From a virus: a DNA stretch of 64,000 nt. The notes below the pieces were generated by a model, which had not been told where the DNA came from, did not search any database, and saw only the letters and a list, made by a program, of their open reading frames with translations. The stretch's first letter is position 1. The number at the start of each line of letters is the position of its first letter. The position numbers and the translations under genes are program-made. Below, one piece after another: positions 51,749-59,307 of this stretch. The stretch is taken from the IMG/VR virus record IMGVR_UViG_3300032323_001387, positions 62,001 to 126,000 of that record; one strand, written 5' to 3'.

Positions 51749-53085
51749 CCATTTTGATAAGTTCCTTCAACAGCACTGATCCATTGACCATTTCGCCATT
51801 CATATGTTAAACTCGTTGTAGTATTTAACACCACAGCATTAGAATTGCTAGTACTATCAAATGACACAGTCCATGTACTTCCGTTGTATTGTATAATGTC
51901 ATTGGCTCTAGCATTTACTATACCCCAGTATGAATTGTTAGGAACATCTTCTAAAATTAAGTAACGTTGCCCTGTAATAGCTGCTGGTAAATTTTTTCCT
52001 GGAGCACTTTTACTAGGATTAATAATAGCATTAACTGCGGCTTCTGTAGATGGAGGTAAACTATCGCTGTCCACAGATATGTAAGCAACATTTGATTTAG
52101 TAGGATCTTCATCCAAACTATCTATTACTGCAACAATGTCAGAACTAGGGTCACTGGGATCTATACCACGACGTAATCTTAGATTACTAATACCAGACTT
52201 CATTTCACCGAATGGTTTAAGTATATTTGCCCAACTTAATAAATCGCCATTACTATCAGTGCCACCTCCTGCACTGTTTAATATTATTGCTCGATCACCT
52301 GTAATTTGTAATTGTAATTTTAAATTTTCAAAAGTAACAACTACCCATTCCTTGTTAGGAACAGGATCGCTGGGATTCCAATCTAACATACTATCGTTCT
52401 GCTTCTTTTTAATTTCAGTAAGGATGGTATGAATAAGTGTTTGTCGTTTAACTTTAGCAGGAGGATTGATTAGAATAGGCAATGTAAAGTTTAATGCGGC
52501 AACATCAATGATGTCATCAGTACCTTGCGGCACACTTCTAACAGTCCAAACTACGTTAACTAATTCTGTGTAAGTTAAGTTACTCCAGTCAAATTGATTG
52601 TCGTTGGTTTTTAAGTTAATACTAGGATTGAACAATACTAATAATTGTTCCATTAGTTGTAGTTTTTGATCTGTATTGCTGGTCCATATATCCACTTGAA
52701 CAGTCAAGTCATATGGTACAGGCATATAGCGTTCGATGGTATAAGTGTTGCCTACTTCACCTTCTAAATATTGTCCAGTAACGTTGTCAAACTTCTTTTC
52801 ATAAACACGTTGAGTATCTACGTGTGTAGGGTTTGTTCTACGTTCTGCACTAATTTGTAAATCAGTTACATAGCAACTGATAAATGGTACAGTATTGATA
52901 GCATTCTCACTTTGGTTCTTTAGTATGTGTGCAGCCATACGATTAATATCACCATAGCGTACTGGCACTTGAATGTAGCTTTCATTGCCATCTCTGTCTT
53001 TGCCAGTTTTGACACTAAACCCACCTAAGATCCGCATAAATTGCAGTAAGTATTTTCTTATTTGTTCATCGTAAAAATATTGCAT
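51727..53085 (-). CDS. gp15: Tail sheath stabiliser gp15 with an extra C-terminal domain
   Basis: gp15 caps the contractile tail and joins it to the neck. The gp15 hallmarks are at the start: QYFYDEQIRKYLLQFMRIL, then VPVRYGDINRMAAHIL, then VDIWTSNTDQKLQLMEQLLVLFNPS and ELVNVVWTVRSVPQG. Homology ends near residue 260 (T4 gp15 has 272). The remaining 190 residues add two apparent beta-domains, the last with a Trp/Tyr-rich module (TGQRYLILEDVPNNSYW, then DIIQYNGSTWTVSF) like those on virion decorations. Three bases separate it from gp14. Confidence 0.85.
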   Translation of the reverse strand: MQYFYDEQIRKYLLQFMRILGGFSVKTGKDRDGNESYIQVPVRYGDINRMAAHILKNQSENAINTVPFISCYVTDLQISAERRTNPTHVDTQRVYEKKFDNVTGQYLEGEVGNTYTIERYMPVPYDLTVQVDIWTSNTDQKLQLMEQLLVLFNPSINLKTNDNQFDWSNLTYTELVNVVWTVRSVPQGTDDIIDVAALNFTLPILINPPAKVKRQTLIHTILTEIKKKQNDSMLDWNPSDPVPNKEWVVVTFENLKLQLQITGDRAIILNSAGGGTDSNGDLLSWANILKPFGEMKSGISNLRLRRGIDPSDPSSDIVAVIDSLDEDPTKSNVAYISVDSDSLPPSTEAAVNAIINPSKSAPGKNLPAAITGQRYLILEDVPNNSYWGIVNARANDIIQYNGSTWTVSFDSTSNSNAVVLNTTTSLTYEWRNGQWISAVEGTYQNGWWRLYL

Positions 53086-53087
53086 GG

Positions 53088-54140
53088 TTAATCTGCCTTG
53101 GGTTTAACTACTTGACTTAATGCTTGACGTTCTGGCATTTCCTTACCGCCTACAACAGTTATGTTATCATTATTAATAAATCCAGCACCGTTGAGAACTT
53201 TGTCTCGCAGATCAACTGGACCGTTTGGTGTATTGATTCGTTGCCAACGAGTGCCACGATAAGCAAACATTGCAGGCGGTTGATAGTCAGTGCGTAAGAA
53301 GAAATCTCCTTGATGTGGATTTAGAGGGAAACTCAATCCTTCATTTAATGCTTCACCATGATCATATGTTGGATTTGCATCGCGCTGATAATTCTTACTA
53401 GTATCTTGTAATCCGTCTGTATTGGCTGTATTATCTAATATGTTGGGAGATAGCTGTTCACCTCGAGCAACAATAGCATTAGATATTTCTAATTCTTTTT
53501 GATATGTACTTAACGCATCTTTTAATGTATCGTTGCCATAGTCATTGGCTTTGTTTTGTAAAATATCTCTGTACTCTTGAGCATCTGTCATCGGACTTGC
53601 TTTAATGCGCCAGATGTGTGGATACCAAGTTTGACTAAAACCTTCAGCGGCACGACTAGCATCTTGAACAACATAAAATTTATTTACAGCTGGTTTGCTT
53701 TGATCTAACAATAGGTCGTCTCTAATATGTGGTAGTTCAATGACATCACCTGCCATTAGTTTTCTACCCATGCGTTCAACCATGTCATTGGTATGTAAAC
53801 TGATAAAAATAGTGTCAGCACTTAGAAACAATCCAAACTGAGTTAGGTCAAAGTCTTGATCTCCTACGTTATAAACTCCTCGAAGTTCATAGACGTCTGG
53901 ATCATAAATCCTATCACGATTCTCTAAGAACAATAAGTCTTGAATTTTAGTTTCGTTGAGTACGTCGTCGGCCTTGTAGTTAGGCTTGGTTGGATCAGTA
54001 CTGGCGCCCTGATCTGCTGGTTGTAAATATTTGTGTACTAACACGCCAGTCCCGCCTACCATAAATTGTTCGCGGATAAGTCTATCCATGAAATGGTAGT
54101 CGTTGGTTTTTTCGGATTTCCACAGGCTTAGTCTTGGCAT
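53088..54140 (-). CDS. gp14: Neck protein gp14
   Basis: gp14 with gp13 closes the filled head and binds the tail. Recognised from the pattern LIREQFMVGGTGVLVHKY, then LENRDRIYDPDVYELRGVYN, then TQFGLFLSADTIFISLH, then LMAGDVIELPHIRDDLL (in gp14: FG...D...L.I then P..GDLI..P) and FYVVQDASRAAEGFSQTWYP. 350 residues against 256 in T4. First gene of the minus operon gp14-gp15-Nudix-unknown. The late box GGTAAATA ends 7 bases before its ATG, with no ribosome site between. Confidence 0.82.
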   Translation of the reverse strand: MPRLSLWKSEKTNDYHFMDRLIREQFMVGGTGVLVHKYLQPADQGASTDPTKPNYKADDVLNETKIQDLLFLENRDRIYDPDVYELRGVYNVGDQDFDLTQFGLFLSADTIFISLHTNDMVERMGRKLMAGDVIELPHIRDDLLLDQSKPAVNKFYVVQDASRAAEGFSQTWYPHIWRIKASPMTDAQEYRDILQNKANDYGNDTLKDALSTYQKELEISNAIVARGEQLSPNILDNTANTDGLQDTSKNYQRDANPTYDHGEALNEGLSFPLNPHQGDFFLRTDYQPPAMFAYRGTRWQRINTPNGPVDLRDKVLNGAGFINNDNITVVGGKEMPERQALSQVVKPKAD

Positions 54141-54147
54141 AATGTAC

Positions 54148-54155
54148 TATTTACC
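54148..54155 (-). promoter_or_regulatory. Late promoter box GGTAAATA before gp14
   Basis: On the minus strand GGTAAATA, with the TAAATA core, ends 7 bases before the gp14 ATG. Together with the plus-strand box at 54197 it makes this a divergent late promoter region. Confidence 0.5.
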
Positions 54156-54196
54156 TAAAGTTTTTCTTTGGCTATCTTTTAAATTACTGTGTTTCG

Positions 54197-54204
54197 TATA
54201 AATA
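54197..54204 (+). promoter_or_regulatory. Late promoter box TATAAATA, consensus
   Basis: Perfect TATAAATA, 28 bases before the ATG at 54233, with an AAAGGA ribosome site between. Confidence 0.82.
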
Positions 54205-54232
54205 GTTACAATACACTTTAAAGGATTTTATC

Positions 54233-54880
54233 ATGACTATTACAGATAACTGGGTAAAAGTTTTCCCTGCGAACACATTAGGAACTCCAGAATTGGCATA
54301 TTTCGTAGTTGATATAGGCACAGATATTGAAACAAACTACACAGCAAGTGATAGCTTGTATTCTAAAGCAGTTAGAGCACTACAGTTAAAAACAGACTTA
54401 TATATGGTAGGCGTACCAGACGGTAACATCTTTACATTTGCCGCTAGAGTATCATCTATCCCAGGTGCAGTTGCTGGCTCAATATCCGGCACTATCCCTA
54501 GTTTGGGCGATGACATCGCTGAATTTATCAGTGACGAAACAGTGACAAGTATTTCTGTACGTTCCGGAGGAACTGCCAATGACGTGGGTGACGAATTTGA
54601 ATTCCGTCATGCTTCTTTTGCTACACCATTAAGAGTTCGCGTTACAGCATCTAACTCAGGTGTTGCCACAGCAGTATCGATTGTAAACGGCGGAGTATGG
54701 ACCGATGATAATTCATACCCTGACAATACTACAGCAGGTGGATTTACCAGAGTGCAAGTTGCCGCAGGCCAGGATTGGAATGGCAACAATTTACAAGTCA
54801 ACATTAACTCCTGGGGACTAAGTGATGTTCAAGTTTACAATGCCAGCATTGTAGGCGGCAATCTAGTCTGGAACGACTAA
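54233..54880 (+). CDS. Probable virion structural protein
   Basis: A 215-residue beta-rich protein (LAYFVVDIGTDIET, SISVRSGGTANDVGDEFEF, AVSIVNGGVWTD, LQVNINSWGLSDVQVYN). A perfect late promoter, a good ribosome site and a strong private terminator mark an isolated, highly expressed late gene, so a decoration or structural role is likely. No family recognised with confidence. Confidence 0.65.
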   Translation: MTITDNWVKVFPANTLGTPELAYFVVDIGTDIETNYTASDSLYSKAVRALQLKTDLYMVGVPDGNIFTFAARVSSIPGAVAGSISGTIPSLGDDIAEFISDETVTSISVRSGGTANDVGDEFEFRHASFATPLRVRVTASNSGVATAVSIVNGGVWTDDNSYPDNTTAGGFTRVQVAAGQDWNGNNLQVNINSWGLSDVQVYNASIVGGNLVWND

Positions 54881-54898
54881 TAAAAACAAAAGTATTAC

Positions 54899-54920
54899 AA
54901 ACCCGCTTCGGCGGGTTTTT
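54899..54920 (+). terminator. Rho-independent terminator with UUCG loop
   Basis: AAACCCGC and GCGGGTTT form a perfect 8-bp stem on TTCG, followed by more Ts. It insulates the late gene from the sigma70 promoter 3 bases downstream. Confidence 0.95.
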
Positions 54921-54922
54921 TA

Positions 54923-54951
54923 TTGACACAAATTGGTTTTGGTAATATAAT
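54923..54951 (+). promoter_or_regulatory. Consensus sigma70 promoter for the metalloprotease gene
   Basis: TTGACA (54923-54928) and TATAAT (54946-54951), both perfect, 17-base spacer, with the shared TTGACACAA 9-mer. Predicted start near 54958; an AAAAAGG ribosome site precedes ATG 54980. Confidence 0.93.
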
Positions 54952-54979
54952 ACACTTATAGACAGTAAAAAGGTCCAGA

Positions 54980-55417
54980 ATGGAATATAAAGTCGAAGCA
55001 ACTAGCCAAAAAATACAAAAGTTTTTGGAATCACTGATGCCTTCGTTTATTGAACAACTTGGGTTGACTAACAGTAAACGAGCAGTTCTAGTAAAAGTCA
55101 CAAAAGATTTGGAAAAAGAGTTCCAAGGCTCTACTATGAACATTGAGTTCGCTGATTGTATGCTAGTGTTGATCAGGGCGCCCAAAAGAATCACCCCAAT
55201 GGCTTTAATAGAAATGGCTACTACTTTAGCACACGAAATGGTACACGTAAGGCAGCTGGCCAAAGGTATTATGCGTTTCGACCGCGGCGATGTAAGATAT
55301 TGGAAAGGCAAAAGGTATACCAAAAAAACCAAGTATTTGGACATGCCATGGGAAATAGATGCCTTTTCAAAGCAAGAACTTTTGGTGCGCCGCGCATTTG
55401 AAATTGACACAAAATAG
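54980..55417 (+). CDS. Zinc metalloprotease-like protein (HExxH, SprT/zincin type)
   Basis: A 145-residue protein with HEMVH at residues 85-89 (His85, Glu86, His89) in a helix TTLAHEMVHVRQLAKG, and a later DMPWEIDAF whose Glu125 is a likely third zinc ligand. This is the shape of short SprT-like or phage zincin peptidases. Its role in infection is unknown; it may cut a host or phage protein. It is driven by a perfect sigma70 promoter, so it acts early. The promoter of the next gene lies in its last codons. Confidence 0.78.
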   Translation: MEYKVEATSQKIQKFLESLMPSFIEQLGLTNSKRAVLVKVTKDLEKEFQGSTMNIEFADCMLVLIRAPKRITPMALIEMATTLAHEMVHVRQLAKGIMRFDRGDVRYWKGKRYTKKTKYLDMPWEIDAFSKQELLVRRAFEIDTK

Positions 55418-55432
55418 AAGTTAGCATATAAT
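55404..55432 (+). promoter_or_regulatory. Consensus sigma70 promoter for the 398-residue protein gene
   Basis: TTGACA (55404-55409) and TATAAT (55427-55432), both perfect, 17-base spacer, again TTGACACAA. It overlaps the end of the metalloprotease gene. AGGAG ribosome site before ATG 55455. Confidence 0.92.
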
Positions 55433-55454
55433 TACATTTTACCTAGGAGTAAAC

Positions 55455-56651
55455 ATGGCTACAAAAAGACCCGTTAAACAAGCAAGCTCGGATAAATTGG
55501 CTTGGCGTTTTGAACCGCCTGCTAAAACCGTTGCCTATCGAGAAGTTGATTCTAAGTATGTGGGCGAAGAACCAACTTACCCCAGCGTAGAAGAACAACA
55601 GGCTTGGACTGCCAGCGAGTATAAAACACAGATCCTGCGTTCACTGAATTGGTATGCACATACACAGGATAAAAAGAAAAGTGCAGAATGGCTAGTTCAA
55701 TTCCTTGCACGTAATCCACGCCGCCAAAAATTAGCAGAAGCAGTCAAGCGTGGAGACATTTGGCCAGGCCCCACAGTTGGTTTTGCGCTAAGAGCAGGCC
55801 GAGTTGGACTCGCATTGCGATTCGGTACACTTCGTACTCTTGTTAAACAGCTTAAACAAGCAGACGTTGGCATTGACACTAGTAATCAAGTCGCCGAAGT
55901 CGTTGTAGATGACAAGCCAAAGTTCAATATCCAAGAACGTATGGCTGAAAAGACAGCAGAATTCCTGGGAGAACTCGAAGGTCGTTTTGATGACTTTATG
56001 GCTGAGTTCAAAGGCGAACCCAAGCTAGTCGAATTGATGACTTCGATGAACGTTCCTGCCGTACAGGTTAAAACAGTACAAGAGTTTATTAACAAAAAGA
56101 TTGCAGAGTTTGAAGAAGTTAACTCTAGCAAAGATCCGCAGGTATTGGAAGCATATAAGCATCTAGGCAAGCGCCAAGTCAATACCATTATCAAATGGTG
56201 GACACAGGCTTTGGCAGACGCTAACAGCTACAACGTAGTTAAAAAAGCCAGCAAGGCTCCGCGTAAAAAGAAAGCAGTTACACCTGAAAAAGTTGTAGCC
56301 AAGTTGAAGTACGCAAAAGAGTTTAAAGAACTTAGTCTCAAAAGTGCGGACCCAACTACAATTCTCACGGCGCAAGAACTTTGGGTGTATAACACAAAGA
56401 CACGTAAGCTGGGTATCTACATTGCAGATCAATATGCAGGCGCATTGACAGTTAAGAATAGTGCTATTGTAGGTTTTGATGCTAATGCAAGTGTACAAAA
56501 GACATTGCGTAAGCCCAAAGATCAACTTAAAGAGTTTAGTGCTAACGGCAAGCCGGCCGCTAAGAAATGGTTTAAAGGTATTAAAGCTACAGAAATCAAA
56601 CTTAATGGCCGTATAAGTACTGATATCGTCTTGTTAAAGGTTTACAAATGA
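55455..56651 (+). CDS. Conserved hypothetical protein, basic
   Basis: A 398-residue Lys-rich protein. The N-terminal half is helical (EYKTQILRSLNWYAHTQDKKK, cited as SLNWYAHTQDKKKS, then LGELEGRFDDFMAEF); a basic linker (KKASKAPRKKKAV) near residue 260 leads to a beta-rich C-terminal domain (ELWVYNTKTRKLGIYIAD, then LNGRISTDIVLLKVYK). I remember similar proteins in T4-like aquatic phages as conserved hypotheticals. A nucleic-acid-binding role is only suggested by charge. It shares its ATGA end with the lipoprotein gene. Confidence 0.65.
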   Translation: MATKRPVKQASSDKLAWRFEPPAKTVAYREVDSKYVGEEPTYPSVEEQQAWTASEYKTQILRSLNWYAHTQDKKKSAEWLVQFLARNPRRQKLAEAVKRGDIWPGPTVGFALRAGRVGLALRFGTLRTLVKQLKQADVGIDTSNQVAEVVVDDKPKFNIQERMAEKTAEFLGELEGRFDDFMAEFKGEPKLVELMTSMNVPAVQVKTVQEFINKKIAEFEEVNSSKDPQVLEAYKHLGKRQVNTIIKWWTQALADANSYNVVKKASKAPRKKKAVTPEKVVAKLKYAKEFKELSLKSADPTTILTAQELWVYNTKTRKLGIYIADQYAGALTVKNSAIVGFDANASVQKTLRKPKDQLKEFSANGKPAAKKWFKGIKATEIKLNGRISTDIVLLKVYK

Positions 56652-57814
56652 AAACACAATTAATTGCCACAGTTCTTATTTCATTATTAACCGGATGTTC
56701 GCTAACTGCTTGTGGAGGCAGCGGCAATAATAAGGCAACAGCGCCTAATGACCCTCCGCCTATTATAAATGCAGATACAATTAGTTGTCAAGTACAAAAT
56801 CCTTTAACACTATTAAATGCAGAACCCGTATATAATTTCTCGGGCCTGAATAGTAACTGGTATAATTCTAAAAGTGTTCCGGGCGCAGAATCAAGTCAAA
56901 ATTTTGTAATTGCTTTTTCTAACTTTTCGGCAGTTGCAAAAGAGAAAAATGATGCGGCTTTAAAATCTACATTGGTATCGAATCTTCATCGCTGGGCAGT
57001 AGCAGACGCATTTAAAGGTAGCAGGCTTTGCTGGAATCCCACAACAGGCTGGGATAGTACTTGTACCCAATGGGTTGATCCAAATGGCAATGATTTGAGT
57101 GCCATTCAAGACAATAACTTTATCATGGAGATGGTGGAATCTATTAGACCTTCTTACAGTCTTATATCGGACTGGGCCAAAGAAAATGAGCCAACTAAAC
57201 ATGCCAAAATTATGAGTTGGTTAGATTTTTGGGATGAAAATACACCAAATCCCGACAATGTATTTTTTGGACTAGGAATGGGAAGATACCATTGGGAAAT
57301 ACGGCGTATTACTGATAAATCCGGCGTTGCGGCAACTACTCCATTGGTTCGTAGATTAATGCAGGATATTTTACTGCTAGTCAACGAAGACGGTTCCATT
57401 AGAGATAGAACAACCCGTGGAAATAGAGCTATGTGGTATCATTATTCCTCGCTCAACGAAATCATGACATCTATGTATTTGGCTAAACTAGCTGGTGTTG
57501 CAATAGATCCTGTGCTGGAAAATAGACTGCATAAAGCAGTTGAATTATTTCTCAATACATTAGATAATCCTGCACATATTGTTAAATGGGCAAATACAGG
57601 ACATAACAACGGCGGAGATGGCACTGCACAAAACTTTAATTTTGCCGATTGGTATAACCAACCCTATGCAGGATCGTGGATTTATTTGTATGTAAATTGG
57701 TATCCTTCTAACAATAATACAGCAAGGCTGTCACAAAAAGTTCCTTTAAATTCTGCAAAATCAGCAAGTCAGGACAGGCAATTTGGTATACCTTTAGGTT
57801 GTTTGCTTTTTTAA
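56648..57814 (+). CDS. Secreted lipoprotein with alginate-lyase-like features
   Basis: A 388-residue protein with a bacterial lipoprotein signal: MKTQLIATVLISLLTGC, lipobox LTGC with Cys17 (a second possible Cys at 22), then a Gly/Asn/Pro spacer. So it should be made in the host and anchored at the outer membrane. The mature part is helical and Trp/Asn-rich; NLHRWAVADAF, then FFGLGMGRYHWEIR, and TTRGNRAMWYHYSSLNEIMTSMYLAKLAG resemble the alpha/alpha-toroid alginate lyase family, in which an Asn/His/Tyr cluster is catalytic. I cannot prove lyase activity. It overlaps the preceding gene by 4 bases and ends at a terminator. A host-derived moron is likely. Confidence 0.7.
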   Translation: MKTQLIATVLISLLTGCSLTACGGSGNNKATAPNDPPPIINADTISCQVQNPLTLLNAEPVYNFSGLNSNWYNSKSVPGAESSQNFVIAFSNFSAVAKEKNDAALKSTLVSNLHRWAVADAFKGSRLCWNPTTGWDSTCTQWVDPNGNDLSAIQDNNFIMEMVESIRPSYSLISDWAKENEPTKHAKIMSWLDFWDENTPNPDNVFFGLGMGRYHWEIRRITDKSGVAATTPLVRRLMQDILLLVNEDGSIRDRTTRGNRAMWYHYSSLNEIMTSMYLAKLAGVAIDPVLENRLHKAVELFLNTLDNPAHIVKWANTGHNNGGDGTAQNFNFADWYNQPYAGSWIYLYVNWYPSNNNTARLSQKVPLNSAKSASQDRQFGIPLGCLLF

Positions 57815-57825
57815 ATAACAAAACC

Positions 57826-57863
57826 AAAATCTCCCGCTAAATATACATAGCGGGAGATTTTTT
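57826..57863 (+). promoter_or_regulatory. Composite terminator, late promoter and ribosome site before gp13
   Basis: A perfect 14-bp stem (AAAATCTCCCGCTA at 57826-57839 with 57848-57861) and T-run terminates the lipoprotein gene. The late box GCTAAATA (57836-57843) lies across the 5' arm and loop. The 3' arm holds GGGAG (57852-57856), the ribosome site 7 bases before the gp13 ATG. Late transcripts start past the 5' arm and free the ribosome site. Confidence 0.75.
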
Positions 57864-58610
57864 ATGAGTATTAAAGACGAAATTACCAAGGACATAGAAC
57901 TTAGACTTGGCGGAGGAATGGTTGATGTAGAATTAGATTCTGCACATTATGACTTGGCTATTAATCAGTCCTTACGCAAATATAGACAGCGTAGTAGTCG
58001 AGCAGTAGCGGAAAAATTTATCCCTATAGATATTAAAGCAGAACAGCAAGAATATCAATTGCCATTGAATGTACAATTGGTTAGGGAAGTAATGCTTCGT
58101 CAAACTGGTACAATGGGTATTAGCCAGACAGGCGTTGACTTTGAACCGTTCAACGCTATGTACCTTAACAATATGTTATTACAGCAATCTTCTAGCTTTG
58201 CTGGATTGATGAATTATGAGTTATATTCAGGACGTCGTGAATTAATGGCTCGTATGTTTGGTGGTTATGTAACATTTACATTTAGCCAAAACGATAAAAA
58301 GATTTTGTTACATCGTAAGTTTAGAGCCGAAGATACAGTATTTGCGTGGTGCTGGGTTGAACGCGATGACGAAGATTTGCTAATAGATCCATATGCCGGT
58401 CCATGGTTAAAGGACTATGCCTTTGCCAAAGCCAAATTTATGTTAGGCGAAGCTCGTGCCAAGTTTGCTACTATCGCTGGCCCGCAAGGCGGAACAAGCT
58501 TAAACGGTGATGCACTGAAAAGCGAAGCGGCAGCAGACCTGGAAAAACTCGAAGAAGATTTAAAGAATTATGTAGACGGCGGCGGCTACGGAGGATTCAT
58601 CATTGGATGA
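57864..58610 (+). CDS. gp13: Neck protein gp13
   Basis: Head-completion neck protein, partner of gp14. The start (IKDEITKDIELRLGGGMVDVELDSAHYDLAINQSLRKY, cited as LRLGGGMVDVELDSAHYD) is the typical gp13 pattern in which a helix is followed by VxVELxxxxxDxAIxxSLxxY. Central IPIDIKAEQQEYQLPLNV and LYSGRRELMARMFGG match the aquatic T4-like form, and AWCWVERDDEDLLIDPYAGPWLKDYA follows. 248 residues against 309 in T4. Its stop is just past the TTG start of the next gene. Confidence 0.85.
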   Translation: MSIKDEITKDIELRLGGGMVDVELDSAHYDLAINQSLRKYRQRSSRAVAEKFIPIDIKAEQQEYQLPLNVQLVREVMLRQTGTMGISQTGVDFEPFNAMYLNNMLLQQSSSFAGLMNYELYSGRRELMARMFGGYVTFTFSQNDKKILLHRKFRAEDTVFAWCWVERDDEDLLIDPYAGPWLKDYAFAKAKFMLGEARAKFATIAGPQGGTSLNGDALKSEAAADLEKLEEDLKNYVDGGGYGGFIIG

Positions 58611-58794
58611 TCTAGCAAAACTCAGAGTACTTGCAGGTGTCGATAAGCAAGCACAAAGTCCAGTCACAGGAGAAATCGGCACAGAAAAAGGAGAGTACCA
58701 GCGTAAGCATAATATTCGACCTGGTACAGATGAATGGTTTAAATTATGGTTTGCTAGACCTTCATTGACTGGCGAAAAACCCATTGACAAATAG
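58603..58794 (+). CDS. Small hypothetical protein following gp13
   Basis: A 63-residue protein with a TTG start (58603) and a good GGAGGA ribosome site 7-8 bases before it, overlapping the end of gp13 by 8 bases. It begins MDDLAKLRVLAGVDK, whose LRxLAGxxK matches the last residues of gp22 (LRKLAGIGK). The rest (NIRPGTDEWFKLWFARPSLTGE) suggests a short helix pair. The promoter of the next gene lies in its last codons. Not recognised. Confidence 0.6.
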   Translation: MDDLAKLRVLAGVDKQAQSPVTGEIGTEKGEYQRKHNIRPGTDEWFKLWFARPSLTGEKPIDK

Positions 58795-58812
58795 AAAGTA
58801 CTGCTATATACT
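58784..58812 (+). promoter_or_regulatory. Sigma70 promoter for the nucleotidase-kinase pair
   Basis: TTGACA (58784-58789) is perfect; TATACT (58807-58812) has one mismatch; 17-base spacer. The -10 ends 6 bases before the ATG at 58819, so transcription should start at the A of the start codon: a leaderless mRNA. Confidence 0.85.
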
Positions 58813-58818
58813 AGTAGT

Positions 58819-59307
58819 ATGAACATTTACCTTGACATGGATGACGTAGTTGCTGACTGGATGAAGGCAGCTCGCGAATATCTAAAAAGACCAAGTTGGG
58901 ATTGGTCACAAATTCTCCCAGACACCGAATGGCGACGTCTTAAAGACAATCAAAGAATGTATCGCCATCTCCCACTTAAACCAGGAGCCAATGAACTAGT
59001 TGATTGGGTCACACAATACTGTAGACGAACAGACTCTGGTTTATTCTTTTTAAGCGCATTGCCTCATAAGAACGATGTACCATGGGCAGTGCAAGACAAA
59101 GTATGGTGGGCGCATGACCACTTTCCGCATATCCCTGTTTTCCTTGGACCATATAGTCATGACAAGTGGGTAAGATGCGAACCAGGAGATATTTTGATTG
59201 ACGATAGACCCAGTAACTGCGAAGAATGGATTCGCGCAGGCGGAAGAGCTCATATGTACAAAAACTGGGAAGATTGTAAAGTGTGGCTAGAGGAGACATT
59301 AAAATGA
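58819..59307 (+). CDS. HAD-family 5'(3')-deoxyribonucleotidase-like protein
   Basis: Dephosphorylates deoxynucleoside monophosphates in the nucleotide salvage pathway. The HAD motif DMDDVVADW has the nucleophile Asp6 and acid Asp8; motif II is FFLSALPHKND (Ser), and the acidic motif is DILIDDRPSNC near residue 134. 162 residues, with DWSQILPDTEWRRLKD as the cap region of NT5C-type enzymes. It overlaps the start of gp1 by 4 bases, giving a two-gene nucleotide-metabolism unit with a leaderless promoter. Confidence 0.87.
   Translation: MNIYLDMDDVVADWMKAAREYLKRPSWDWSQILPDTEWRRLKDNQRMYRHLPLKPGANELVDWVTQYCRRTDSGLFFLSALPHKNDVPWAVQDKVWWAHDHFPHIPVFLGPYSHDKWVRCEPGDILIDDRPSNCEEWIRAGGRAHMYKNWEDCKVWLEETLK

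Noticed and set aside
54895-55410. 171-residue frame antisense to the metalloprotease gene
   Set aside because: The sense strand carries a perfect promoter, ribosome site and HExxH gene; the antisense frame crosses the promoter and terminator.
59283-59303. GTG start extending gp1 by seven residues
   Set aside because: The ATG at 59304 has a strong AGAGGAG site at correct spacing and matches the usual start of the kinase just before the P-loop.
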